A stretch of 64,000 nucleotides of DNA from Streptomyces atratus (GTDB lineage: Bacteria > Actinomycetota > Actinomycetes > Streptomycetales > Streptomycetaceae): contig NZ_BMRN01000009.1 of NCBI RefSeq assembly GCF_014648655.1, forward strand, positions 248,001 to 312,000, written 5' to 3'. The notes under the pieces were generated by a model that did no database searches, was not told the DNA's origin, and was given only the letters and a program-made list of their open reading frames with translations. A program made the translations under genes and the position numbers. Shown piece by piece: positions 56,036 to 64,000 of this stretch (position 1 is its first letter; the number at the start of each line of letters is the position of its first letter).

Positions 56036-57300
56036 CCCGCCGCGTGGGGGTCACCGGTGTCGGCGTCGTGGCCCCCGGCGGCATCGGCGCACCGGCCTTC
56101 TGGGACCTCCTCGCGAACGGACGCACCGCCACCCGGGGCATCACGCTCTTCGACCCGGCCGGCTTCCGCTCCCGCATCGCCGCCGAGTGCGACTTCGACC
56201 CGGCGGCGCACGGACTGGACGCGGACCAGGTCGCCAAGTCGGACCGGTACGTCCAGTTCGCGATGGTTGCCGCCAGGGAGGCCCTCGGTGACGCGGGGCT
56301 CGACCCGGAGAAGGTGGATCCCTGGCGGATGGGTGTGTCGCTGGGCACCGCGGTCGGCGGCACCACCCGACTGGAGCACGACTATGTCGCCGTCAGCGGC
56401 AGCGGCGCCCGCTGGGATGTCGACCACCGGCCGGCCGGTCCGCATCTGGAGCGGGCCTTCTCACCCAGCTCCCTCGCCTCGGCGGTGGCCGAACAGGTCG
56501 GCGCGCACGGCCCGGTGCAGACCGTCTCCACGGGCTGCACCTCCGGTCTCGACGCGATCGGGTACGCCTTCCACTCCATCGAGGAGGGCCGCGTCGACGT
56601 CTGCATCGCCGGGGCGTCCGACTCACCGATCACCCCGATCACGGTGGCGTGCTTCGACGCGATCAAGGCCACCTCGGCGAACAACGACGACCCCGAACAC
56701 GCCTCCCGGCCGTTCGATTCGCGCCGCGACGGCTTCGTCATGGGCGAGGGCGGAGCGGTGCTCGTGCTGGAGGAGCTGGAGCACGCCCGGGCCCGAGGCG
56801 CGACCGTGTATTGCGAGATCGCGGGCTACGCCACCTTCGGCAATGCCTACCACATGACCGGGCTGACCCCCGAAGGGCTGGAGATGGCCGAGGCGATCAA
56901 CCGAGCCCTCGACCACGCCCGCATGGACGGCTCGCAGATCGACTACGTCAACGCGCACGGCTCGGGCACCAAGCAGAACGACCGGCACGAGACGGCCGCC
57001 GTGAAGCGGGCACTGGGCGCGCACGCCTACGACGTGTCGATGAGCTCGATCAAGTCCATGGTCGGCCACTCCCTGGGGGCGATCGGGGCCATTGAGATCG
57101 CCGCCTGCGTACTCGCCCTGGTCCACCAGACGGTGCCGCCGACGGCGAACTACGAGAGCCCGGACCCGGAGTGTGACCTCGACTACGTGCCGCGCACCGC
57201 ACGTCCCCTGAAGCTGCGCAGCGTGCTCTCGGTCGGCAGCGGGTTCGGCGGCTTCCAATCCGCGGTGGCCCTGACGAGAACAGGTGGGAGGACACCATGA
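56032..57300 (+). CDS. Type II polyketide ketosynthase alpha (whiE ORFIII-like)
   Basis: The 422-residue KS has the active-site Cys169 in VSTGCTSGLD, H309 in NAHGSGTKQND and H346 in VGHSLGAIGA. It condenses malonyl-ACP units with the chain-length factor. It is coupled at both ends by ATGA overlaps, to the cupin before and the chain-length factor after. Sequence and order assign it to the spore-pigment class, whose products are probably long (about 24-carbon) aromatic polyketides. Confidence 0.96.
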   Translation: MTRRVGVTGVGVVAPGGIGAPAFWDLLANGRTATRGITLFDPAGFRSRIAAECDFDPAAHGLDADQVAKSDRYVQFAMVAAREALGDAGLDPEKVDPWRMGVSLGTAVGGTTRLEHDYVAVSGSGARWDVDHRPAGPHLERAFSPSSLASAVAEQVGAHGPVQTVSTGCTSGLDAIGYAFHSIEEGRVDVCIAGASDSPITPITVACFDAIKATSANNDDPEHASRPFDSRRDGFVMGEGGAVLVLEELEHARARGATVYCEIAGYATFGNAYHMTGLTPEGLEMAEAINRALDHARMDGSQIDYVNAHGSGTKQNDRHETAAVKRALGAHAYDVSMSSIKSMVGHSLGAIGAIEIAACVLALVHQTVPPTANYESPDPECDLDYVPRTARPLKLRSVLSVGSGFGGFQSAVALTRTGGRTP

Positions 57301-58547
57301 AAACCCGTAAAGCGCGGCGCACCGTAGTCACCGGTATCGGTGTCGTCGCACCCAACGGCACCAACACCGAGGCCTTCTGGAAGAGGACGCATGAAGGGAT
57401 CAGCGTCCTCGACCGGGTCACCCGCGAGGGGTGCGAGCAGCTTCCGCTGCGGGTCGCGGGCGAGGTGCGGGGCTTCGAGGCGGCGGAGCTGATCGAAGAG
57501 CGCTTCATCGTCCAGACCGACCGGTTCACGCATTTCGCGATGGCCGCCGCGGACATCGCGCTGGACGACGCCAGGCTCGGCCGCGCCGACTACGAGGATT
57601 CGCCCTTCGACATCGGTGTGGTGACCGCTGCCGGCTCCGGTGGCGGCGAGTTCGGCCAGCGGGAACTCCAACGGCTGTGGGGACAGGGATCCACCTACGT
57701 GGGTCCGTACCAGTCCATCGCCTGGTTCTATGCCGCCAGCACCGGCCAGATCTCGATCCGTGGCGGCTTCAAGGGGCCGTGCGCGGTTGTGGCCAGCGAC
57801 GAAGCGGGCGGTCTGGATGCGCTGGCGCATGCGGCCCGTTCGATCCGCCGCGGTACCGAAGCGGTGGTGGTCGGCGCGGCCGAGGCACCACTGGCGCCCT
57901 ACTCGGTCGTCTGCCAGCTCGGGTACGAGGACCTGAGCACCCGTGACGACCCCGCCCGCGCCTACCGGCCGTTCACCTCGGACGCATGCGGCTTCGTGCC
58001 GGCCGAGGGCGGCGCCATGCTGGTGGTCGAGGAGGAGCAGTCGGCCCGTCGGCGCGGGGCCCGTATCCGGGCCGAAGTTGCCGGGCACGCTGCCACGTTC
58101 ACCGGGGCGGCCCGGTGGGAGGAGTCCCGGGAGGGCCTCGCCCAGGCGATCATCGGTGCCCTGCGGGAGGCCGACTGCGCGCCGGACGAGATCGACGTCG
58201 TCTTCGCGGACGCGCTCGGCGTACCGGCGGCCGACAGCGCCGAGGCGCTTGCGATCGCGGACGCACTCGGTGCGCACGGCCGACAGGTACCGGTGACGGC
58301 GCCCAAGAGCGGCATCGGGCGCGCCTACTGCGGTGCGCCGGTGCTGGATGTGGCCGCCGCCGTGCTCTCCATGGAGAACGCGCTGATACCGCCCACCCCG
58401 AACGTATTCGATGTGTGCCACGACCTCGATGTGGTCACCGGCCAGGCGCGCCCCGCGGAACTGCGGACGGCGCTCGTGCTCAGCCGCGGGCTCATGGGCT
58501 CGAACGCGGCGATGGTGCTGCGGCGCCCCACCGACATCCAAGTGTGA
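57297..58547 (+). CDS. Chain-length factor, KS beta (whiE ORFIV-like)
   Basis: The 416-residue KS-fold protein lacks the catalytic Cys. The aligned residue is Glu169 in VVASDEAGGLD, where most chain-length factors have Gln. It pairs with KS alpha to set chain length and to prime by decarboxylation. It overlaps the KS gene by ATGA. The C-terminal half retains the fold (FGVPAEGG-like FVPAEGGAMLVVEEEQ, TAPKSGIGRAYCGAP) but without the KS histidines. Confidence 0.95.
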   Translation: MKTRKARRTVVTGIGVVAPNGTNTEAFWKRTHEGISVLDRVTREGCEQLPLRVAGEVRGFEAAELIEERFIVQTDRFTHFAMAAADIALDDARLGRADYEDSPFDIGVVTAAGSGGGEFGQRELQRLWGQGSTYVGPYQSIAWFYAASTGQISIRGGFKGPCAVVASDEAGGLDALAHAARSIRRGTEAVVVGAAEAPLAPYSVVCQLGYEDLSTRDDPARAYRPFTSDACGFVPAEGGAMLVVEEEQSARRRGARIRAEVAGHAATFTGAARWEESREGLAQAIIGALREADCAPDEIDVVFADALGVPAADSAEALAIADALGAHGRQVPVTAPKSGIGRAYCGAPVLDVAAAVLSMENALIPPTPNVFDVCHDLDVVTGQARPAELRTALVLSRGLMGSNAAMVLRRPTDIQV

Positions 58548-58563
58548 GTAAGGAGAAGTCCTC

Positions 58564-58821
58564 ATGACCGATCGACTGACCTACACGGAACTCGCCGTCC
58601 TGATGAAGAAGGGCGCCGGACTCACCGTCGACCCGCGGGACATGGAGAAGCGCCCCGGGTCCGCCTTCGACGAGTTCGGCCTCGACTCGCTCGGCCTTCT
58701 CGGCATCGTGGGCGTGCTGGAGAACCGGCACGGAAGGGCGCTGCCGGCAGATGCCGACCGCTGCAAGACCCCCCAGGAATTCCTCGACCTGGTCAACACC
58801 ACCCTCATGACTGGAGCCTGA
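58564..58821 (+). CDS. Acyl carrier protein (whiE ORFV-like)
   Basis: The 85-residue ACP has the phosphopantetheine site FGLDSLGLLGIV with Ser42. It carries the growing chain for the KS/CLF pair. AAGGAG lies upstream of the ATG. The aromatase/cyclase gene starts immediately after its stop. Confidence 0.96.
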   Translation: MTDRLTYTELAVLMKKGAGLTVDPRDMEKRPGSAFDEFGLDSLGLLGIVGVLENRHGRALPADADRCKTPQEFLDLVNTTLMTGA

Positions 58822-58822
58822 A

Positions 58823-59302
58823 GTGTCCGGACACACCGAGAACGAGATCACCATCGCCGCCCCCCTGGACCTCGTCTGGGACGTGACGAATGATCTGGAG
58901 AACTGGCCGCGGCTGTTCAGTGAGTACGCTGCGGTCGAAGTCATCGAACGGGACGGCGACAGCACGACGTTCCGCCTGACCATGCACCCCGACGAGAACG
59001 ACAAGGTCTGGAGCTGGGTCTCCGAGCGGACCGTCGACCGCGCCGCACGCACGGTCCGCGCCCGCCGCGTCGAGCCGGGCCCGTTCCAGCACATGAACAT
59101 CCGGTGGGAGTACTCGGAAGTCCCCGGCGGTACGAAGATGCGCTGGTCCCAGGAGTTCGCGATGCGGCCCGACGCGCCCGTCGACGACGCGTGGATGACC
59201 GACAACATCAACCGCAACTCCAAGGTCCAGATGGAGCTCATCCGGGACAAGATCGAGCAGCGCGCCCGGGAGCGCCGTACCGCCTCGGTGTCTGCCGGCT
59301 GA
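58823..59302 (+). CDS. Polyketide aromatase/cyclase (whiE ORFVI-like)
   Basis: The 159-residue single START/Bet-v1-like domain (ITIAAPLDLVWDVTNDLENW, GPFQHMNIRWEYSEVPGG, MRWSQEFAMRPDAPVDDAWM) is a TcmN-type first-ring aromatase/cyclase. It folds and aromatises the nascent polyketide on the ACP. It starts with GTG one base after the ACP stop. Confidence 0.95.
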   Translation: MSGHTENEITIAAPLDLVWDVTNDLENWPRLFSEYAAVEVIERDGDSTTFRLTMHPDENDKVWSWVSERTVDRAARTVRARRVEPGPFQHMNIRWEYSEVPGGTKMRWSQEFAMRPDAPVDDAWMTDNINRNSKVQMELIRDKIEQRARERRTASVSAG

Positions 59303-59378
59303 CCAGCCGTCCGCCCACGACTCGCCGCCCGGCCGCCCGGCCGGGCGGCCGGGCCGGGAACCAGAAAGGCATCCCACG

Positions 59379-59711
59379 ATGCACCACGCTCTGATCGTCG
59401 CCCGGATGGCGCCGGGTTCGGCGCCGGACATCGCCGAGCTGTTCGCCGCCTCCGACAGCACTGAACTGCCGCACCTCGTCGGAGTCACCAGGCGCAAGCT
59501 CTTCCAGTTCGGCGACGTCTATCTGCACCTGATCGAATCGGACCGTCCGCCGGGTCCCGAGATCGCCAAGGTGACGGAGCACCCGGCGTTCAAGGACATC
59601 AGCGACAAGCTCACCGCATATGTGAGCGCGTACGACCCGAAGACCTGGCGCGGCCCCAAGGACGCCATGGCCCACGAGTTCTACCGGTGGGAGCGCGGCA
59701 CCACTGCTTGA
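59379..59711 (+). CDS. TcmI-family polyketide cyclase (whiE ORFVII-like)
   Basis: The 110-residue ferredoxin-like protein (HHALIVARMAPGSAPDIAEL, PHLVGVTRRKLFQFGDVYLH, HEFYRWER) belongs to the TcmI/TcmJ-type later-ring cyclases. It closes the pigment operon and ends at a very strong terminator. AGAAAGG precedes the ATG. A GC-only proline/arginine-coding stretch separates it from the aromatase. Confidence 0.94.
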   Translation: MHHALIVARMAPGSAPDIAELFAASDSTELPHLVGVTRRKLFQFGDVYLHLIESDRPPGPEIAKVTEHPAFKDISDKLTAYVSAYDPKTWRGPKDAMAHEFYRWERGTTA

Positions 59712-59717
59712 GATGGC

Positions 59718-59761
59718 AAATCGCCCCGGGGCCGGCCGACTGGCCGGCCCCGGGGCGATTT
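59718..59761. terminator. Bidirectional terminator with 20-bp perfect stem
   Basis: The arm AAATCGCCCCGGGGCCGGCC and its exact complement enclose GACT. Being flanked by A and T runs, it works for both the cyclase operon and the convergent methyltransferase gene. Confidence 0.9.
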
Positions 59762-59796
59762 CCGTTGTTCCCGGCAGGGTTCGCCGGGCAGGGAGA

Positions 59797-60873
59797 TCAG
59801 TCGGGGACCACGCATTCGAACGCGTGGAGGTAGGGGTTGACCGGGACGACCCTGCCGATCAGCAGCCCGGCATCCGAGATCCGGGTCACCAGGCTCTCCC
59901 TGGTGTGCTTCGCACCGCCGACATTGAGGAGCAGCAGCAGGTCCATCGCGGTGGTGAACCGCATCGACGGGGTGTCGTCGACGAGGTTCTCGATGACGAC
60001 GACCCTGGCTCCGGGGCGGGCTGCCGCGACGACATTGCGCAACGTCCTGCGCGTGCTGTCGTCGTCCCACTCCAGGATGTTCTTGATGATGTAGAGATCG
60101 GCCTTGACGGGGATGGCCTCGCGGCAGTCCCCGGCCACGATACGGGTCCGGTCGACGAGCGGTCCCTCGTCCCGCAGCCGGGCGTCGGCCCGTGCCACCA
60201 CACCCGGCAGGTCCATCAGAGTACCGCGGAGCGACGGGTGCTTCTCCAGCAGGCTGGCCAGCACGTGTCCCTGGCCGCCGCCGATGTCGGCGACCGAGGA
60301 CACCCCGGTGAGGTCGAGGAGTTCGGCGACATCCAGCGCGGACTGCATGCTGGAGGTGGTCATGGCCCGGTTGAAGATCTGGGCCGAGTCGTGGGCGTCC
60401 TGGTGGAGGTAGTCGAAGAACCCCTTGCCGTGCACGTCCGCGAAGACGCTCTTGCCGGTGCGCACCGCCTCGTCGAGGCGCGGCCAGACGTCCCAGGTCC
60501 AGGGCTCGGTGCACCACAGGGAGATGTTGCGCAGGCTGTTCGGGTCGTCCTCGCGCAGCAGGCGGGACATCTCGGTGTGGCTGAAGTATCCGTCCGGGGT
60601 CTCGGAGAAGATCCCGTAGCAGGACAGCGCGCGCAGCAGCCGGCGCAGCGGCACCGGCTCGGTCTTCACCAGCGTCGCGAGCTCCTCTGCGGTCGCGGGC
60701 GTCTCGCCCAGCGCGTCGGCGACACCCAGCCGGGCCGCGGCGCGCACGGCGGCCGCGCGGGCCGCCCCGAAGACGATCTCGCGCAGCTGCATGGCCGGCT
60801 GAGGGGGCGTGACGGGGTGCGGGAGGGCGGCGTGTACGGGGGGCGGTGTGGGGGTGGGACTCACAGTGGTCAT
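59797..60873 (-). CDS. O-methyltransferase associated with the pigment cluster
   Basis: The 358-residue class I methyltransferase of the plant O-methyltransferase/TcmO type has a dimerisation N-domain (QLREIVFGAARAAAVRAAAR) and the SAM motif I VADIGGGQGHVLASLL. PGARVVVIENLVDD and the C-terminal YLHAFECVVPD follow. It probably methylates a phenol of the spore pigment. It is absent from the classical eight-gene S. coelicolor whiE set but convergent and adjacent here, so pigment tailoring is a good inference and not proven. Confidence 0.88.
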   Translation of the reverse strand: MTTVSPTPTPPPVHAALPHPVTPPQPAMQLREIVFGAARAAAVRAAARLGVADALGETPATAEELATLVKTEPVPLRRLLRALSCYGIFSETPDGYFSHTEMSRLLREDDPNSLRNISLWCTEPWTWDVWPRLDEAVRTGKSVFADVHGKGFFDYLHQDAHDSAQIFNRAMTTSSMQSALDVAELLDLTGVSSVADIGGGQGHVLASLLEKHPSLRGTLMDLPGVVARADARLRDEGPLVDRTRIVAGDCREAIPVKADLYIIKNILEWDDDSTRRTLRNVVAAARPGARVVVIENLVDDTPSMRFTTAMDLLLLLNVGGAKHTRESLVTRISDAGLLIGRVVPVNPYLHAFECVVPD

Positions 60874-60908
60874 GCTGTTTCGCTTCTCCTAGTGCGGGGG
60901 TGCACCGG

Positions 60909-61997
60909 TCAGCACATCCCGGCCGGTGTGGACTTCTTGCAGACGTTGGCGACGAAGGTGTTGTTCTTGCCCGTGTCGTTGTTGGCCAGGTCGGCCGGCT
61001 TGTTGCCGAGCGCGACATTGGCGCTGATGGTGTGGCCGGTGTTCTTCGTGCCCACGAAGCTCTTGAACAGCACGACGCCTCCGGAGAGCGGCGTGGCGCC
61101 CACGTTGTTGCTGATCGTGTTCGAGCGGACCTGGGTGTCCGCGGCGCCGGTGAGCACGATGCCGGAACCCTGGATGGCGGGCAGGCGTTCGGTCTTGGCG
61201 CAGTACTTGTTGTTGTCGGTGATCTGGTTGGACTGGATCGTCATGGCTCCGGCCTGCGGTTTGCCCTCGTCGCCCACGATGAAGGCACCGCTGCAGTTGC
61301 CGGTGAAGGTGTTGTCGTGGACCGACAGGTTTCTCACGCGCCTGGCGGTGAAACCGATCCGGTTGTCCGCCAGTGTGTTCTCCTGGATCTCGGTGCCGCG
61401 GGTGTCGGTGGCGCCGCCCTCCTCGTCCACGGTGTTCGCGACGAAGAGGCCCGCGTCGCCGTTGGCGCGGGCGGTGTTGCCCGTGAACCGGCCGCGGGTG
61501 GAGCGCTCCTGGGCGATGCCCCAGACACCGTTGTGCTCGGAGGTCACGCGCCGGACGGTCAGCCGGTCCGTCCAGGAGGCCCAGACGCCGTTCTTCTTGA
61601 ATCCGGAGACGGTGAGCGAATCGATGCTCACGCCGTCGACGGTCCGACCCTTCTTGCCCAGGACGCAGATGCCGCTGCCGGCCTTCGCGCAGGCGTCGGT
61701 GGACTGCGTCTTTCCCGTCGGGGGCTTGATGACGGTTCGGCCGCCGAGGCCGCGCAGGGTCAGGCCCTTCTTGTCGATCAGGACGGTCTCGCGGTACGTG
61801 CCGGGCATGACGACGACCGTGTCGCCGGGCTTGGCGGCGTTCACCGCCTTCTGGATCGACCCGCCGGCGTGCACCACACGCGGGCTCGCGACGGTGGTGG
61901 ACGGAACTGCCGTCCCGAATACCGCGGCCGAGACGACGAGTCCCGCGGCCGAGACGGTCGCGACAGAGACAAGGCTCATGATGTGTCGTTTCCTCAT
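60909..61997 (-). CDS. Secreted right-handed beta-helix protein
   Basis: The 362-residue protein has a Sec signal (MSLVSVATVSAAGLVVSAAV). It begins with the SIQKAVNAAKPGDTVVVMPG and TYRETVLI element, then PbH1 coils (SEHNGVWGIAQERSTRGRFT, NTLADNRIGFTARRVRNLSV, DNTFTGNCSGAFIVGDEGKP). It contains several cysteines that may pair. The family includes lyases and structural or adhesive surface proteins; no lyase site can be recognised. It lies 35 bp upstream of the methyltransferase on the same strand. Start may be at 61997 or at the next Met, 61979. Confidence 0.87.
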   Translation of the reverse strand: MRKRHIMSLVSVATVSAAGLVVSAAVFGTAVPSTTVASPRVVHAGGSIQKAVNAAKPGDTVVVMPGTYRETVLIDKKGLTLRGLGGRTVIKPPTGKTQSTDACAKAGSGICVLGKKGRTVDGVSIDSLTVSGFKKNGVWASWTDRLTVRRVTSEHNGVWGIAQERSTRGRFTGNTARANGDAGLFVANTVDEEGGATDTRGTEIQENTLADNRIGFTARRVRNLSVHDNTFTGNCSGAFIVGDEGKPQAGAMTIQSNQITDNNKYCAKTERLPAIQGSGIVLTGAADTQVRSNTISNNVGATPLSGGVVLFKSFVGTKNTGHTISANVALGNKPADLANNDTGKNNTFVANVCKKSTPAGMC

Positions 61998-62215
61998 GAG
62001 CCGACGCTATGGGCGATTTCCCCCTATTGCCACATAGAGGTGAGCGGTCGGGTACACAGCGTGCCCGAATGGCTCAGTCCGGGGCTACCACCCGGTGTGC
62101 GGAGCCGATGCGCGACGGCGCACTCGGGTGATCCGGTCCGGAGCCCGTGCAGGTGTTCCTCGGGTGCACCTGGCCGGGCGCCATCCGGGTGGCTTTCGGT
62201 GCTCGGTTTCCGGTC

Positions 62216-63844
62216 TCAGCCCTCGGGTCCGCGCCGGGGGGCGACGACCGAGCGGGCCCACCGGTAGTCGGCCTTGCCGCTCGGTGAGCGCTGGATCCGT
62301 GGGGTGATCACCAGCCGGCGGGGGATCTTGTAGCCGGCCAGACGGGTCCTGCAGTGCGCCTGGACGTCGTCGAGCGAGGGCTCGGCCGCCCCTTCGCGCA
62401 GCTGCACCACCGCCGCGACATGATTTCCCCACCGTTCGTCGGGCACCCCGGCGACCAGTGCGTCGTACACATCCGGATGGGCCTTCAGCGCCTGCTCGAC
62501 CTCTTCGGGGTACACCTTCTCGCCCCCGGTGTTGATGCACTGTGAACCCCGGCCGAGCACTGTGACGATGCCGTCCGCGTCGACGGTCGCCATGTCACCG
62601 AGCAGGACCCAGCGCTCGTCGCCCCTGCGGAAGAACGTCTCCGCGGTCTTCTGCGGGTCGTTGTAGTACCCGAGCGGCACATGGCCGCGCTGGGCGATCC
62701 GCCCCGGCTCGCCCGGAGCAACCGGCTCGTAGGTCGCCGGATCGACCACCGCCGTACGGGAGTTGACCTGGAGCCGGAACCCCTTCTCCGGGCCCGAGTC
62801 GGCCGTTGCCGTACCGTTGAACCCGGACTCCGACGAGCCGAAGTTGTTCAGCAGCATCACCGTCGGCACCAGTGCCTGGAACTCCGCACGCACCGAGTCC
62901 GACATGATCGCACCCGAGCTGGAGATGGAGAACATCGATGAACAGTCGGTGCCCTTCAGCGGTCCCTTCAGTGCGTCGATCAGCGGCCGCAGCATCGCAT
63001 CGCCCACCAGGGACACGCTGGTGACCTTCTCCTTCTCGATCGTACGGAGCACCTCCTGGGGTACGAACTTGCGATGGATCACGACCCGCTGCCCGAAGTT
63101 GAAACCGATGAACGCGGTGAGTGTCGAGGTGCCGTGCATCAGTGGGGGAGTGGGGAAGAAGGTGATCCCGTCACCGCCGGCGGCCACCCGCTCGGCCAGC
63201 TCCTGCGGGGTCTTCACCGGCTCACCGGTCGGCGCACCGCCGCCGAGGCCGGAGAAGAAGAGGTCCTCCTGGCGCCACATCACACCCTTGGGCATTCCGG
63301 TCGTGCCACCGGTGTAGATGATGAACTGGTCGCCGGCCGACCGCGGCGCGAAGCCGCGCTCCGGGCTCCCGGCCGCCTCGGCGTCCGTGAACGCCACGGA
63401 GTCCGGCCCGTGGACGCGCGCCACCGGTGCCCCCACCCGGATCAGGTGACGGAGGGTCGGGGCCTTCGGTGCCGCGGCCGAGACCCGTTCGTCGAACTCG
63501 GCGTCGAAGACCAGCGCCGCCAGATCCGCATCACGGTAGAGGTAGACCAACTCCTCTTCCACGTAACGATAGTTGACATTGACAGGGACGATACGGGCCT
63601 TGAGGCAGGCCAGCACCGTCTGGAGGTACTCGACTCCGTTGTAGAGATGCAGCCCCAGATGCTCGCCGGGGGTGATGCCCGCCTCGATCAGATGGTGGGC
63701 GATGCGGTTGGCGGCCGCGTCCAGCTCCGCGTACGTCAGGCGGCGCTCCGCACCCGTACCGGGGTGATCGAGGTAGACGAGCGCCTCGCGTTCCGGGACC
63801 GCGTCGACGACCGACTCGAACAGGTCGGCAAGGTTGTACTCCAC
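62216..63844 (-). CDS. Acyl-CoA synthetase (FadD-like)
   Basis: The 542-residue ANL enzyme has the P-loop IIYTGGTTGMPKGVMWRQED, where the first Ser is Gly. It also has LLNNFGSSESGFNGTATADS (A5), LLGDMATVDADGIVTVLGRG, INTGGEKVYPEEVEQAL and the C-terminal lysine in RSPSGKADYRW. It resembles the FadD-type synthetases linked to steroid or fatty-acid catabolism. AGGAGG precedes the ATG. A 17-bp palindrome lies 87-103 bp upstream. Confidence 0.93.
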   Translation of the reverse strand: MEYNLADLFESVVDAVPEREALVYLDHPGTGAERRLTYAELDAAANRIAHHLIEAGITPGEHLGLHLYNGVEYLQTVLACLKARIVPVNVNYRYVEEELVYLYRDADLAALVFDAEFDERVSAAAPKAPTLRHLIRVGAPVARVHGPDSVAFTDAEAAGSPERGFAPRSAGDQFIIYTGGTTGMPKGVMWRQEDLFFSGLGGGAPTGEPVKTPQELAERVAAGGDGITFFPTPPLMHGTSTLTAFIGFNFGQRVVIHRKFVPQEVLRTIEKEKVTSVSLVGDAMLRPLIDALKGPLKGTDCSSMFSISSSGAIMSDSVRAEFQALVPTVMLLNNFGSSESGFNGTATADSGPEKGFRLQVNSRTAVVDPATYEPVAPGEPGRIAQRGHVPLGYYNDPQKTAETFFRRGDERWVLLGDMATVDADGIVTVLGRGSQCINTGGEKVYPEEVEQALKAHPDVYDALVAGVPDERWGNHVAAVVQLREGAAEPSLDDVQAHCRTRLAGYKIPRRLVITPRIQRSPSGKADYRWARSVVAPRRGPEG

Positions 63845-63930
63845 CGTTCCTCCTGACCCCGGATGCTGACTGGCTCGGCGGTCATTAGAGCGCCGGGAGG
63901 CACAAGTGGGAAGGGGTGCCGTCGAAGAAA

Positions 63931-63947
63931 TCTGACTGACTGTCAGA
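63931..63947. promoter_or_regulatory. TetR-type palindrome upstream of fadD-like gene
   Basis: TCTGACTGACTGTCAGA has perfect 6-bp arms TCTGAC/GTCAGA around a 5-bp centre. It lies in the probable promoter region at the right edge of the window and suits a TetR-family fatty-acid or steroid repressor. Confidence 0.55.
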
Positions 63948-64000
63948 AAACTATTGAACTGGACCCCCGCCTACTGCAACCTGTTCTAGGTCTTGAGACG

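Noticed and set aside
63970..64000. tRNA at the right edge
   Set aside because: No acceptor, anticodon or T-loop pattern can be found in the last bases.

Overview
The window is a high-GC actinomycete chromosome segment, almost certainly Streptomyces. Coding runs in GC-rich third-position frames with many GTG and TTG starts, and 52.5-59.7 kb carries a complete whiE-type spore-pigment type II polyketide cluster in the order known from Streptomyces coelicolor. I see no rRNA, tRNA, CRISPR array, intact insertion sequence or replication origin. The ordinary genes are interspersed with an unusually large number of decayed gene fragments.

Layout. 0-2.8 kb: a frameshifted gene fragment at the left edge, one unknown gene, then three same-strand relics fused end to end (alpha/beta hydrolase, NRPS condensation domain, cation:proton antiporter). 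2.8-8.2 kb: a stress/dormancy island with three tandem-domain universal stress proteins, a CBS-BON protein, a decayed CBS-BON copy and a PPK2-family polyphosphate kinase. 8.2-13.2 kb: an MFS relic, an MpaB/DUF2236 oxygenase, a Ser/Thr kinase with eight kinesin-light-chain-like TPR repeats, and an FAD desaturase-like oxidoreductase.

13.2-28.5 kb: a polysaccharide utilisation locus. One long minus-strand operon encodes a sugar ABC importer (binding lipoprotein and two permeases), an SDR reductase, two heparinase II/III-fold proteins, a YesL/DUF624 membrane protein, a secreted beta-helix protein, a secreted SGNH esterase, a Tat-exported family-8 polysaccharide lyase and a cytoplasmic acetyl-xylan-esterase-type deacetylase. 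A divergent LacI regulator and three ATCGAT-centred palindromes lie at its head. The set suggests extracellular lyase cleavage and deacetylation of an acetylated uronic-acid polymer, import of the fragments, intracellular exolytic cleavage and reduction of the keto-sugar product.

28.6-29.7 kb is a rearrangement scar: a DMT transporter and an RpiR-type SIS domain have both lost their 5' ends at one junction, and a GH10 xylanase-like scrap lies nearby. 30-34.9 kb: a polar amino-acid ABC importer with an M20 peptidase and an RpiR regulator in one operon. 34.9-40 kb: an MFS exporter, an APH-like kinase, a LysE exporter and a Tat-exported serine hydrolase. 40.2-50.8 kb: a nitronate monooxygenase coupled to an acyl-CoA synthetase, an MFS transporter, a penicillin-acylase relic under the start of another AMP-forming ligase, a short-middle-domain Clp/Hsp100 ATPase and a PaaK phenylacetate-CoA ligase behind a TetR-type palindrome. 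50.9-52.5 kb: a protein made of two fused alpha/beta hydrolase domains.

52.5-60.9 kb is the spore-pigment cluster: a divergent FAD hydroxylase (ORFVIII-like), then SchA/CurD-like, cupin, KS, CLF, ACP, aromatase/cyclase and TcmI-type cyclase genes, with an O-methyltransferase convergent behind a 20-bp-stem terminator. A secreted beta-helix protein and an acyl-CoA synthetase with an upstream operator-like palindrome close the window.
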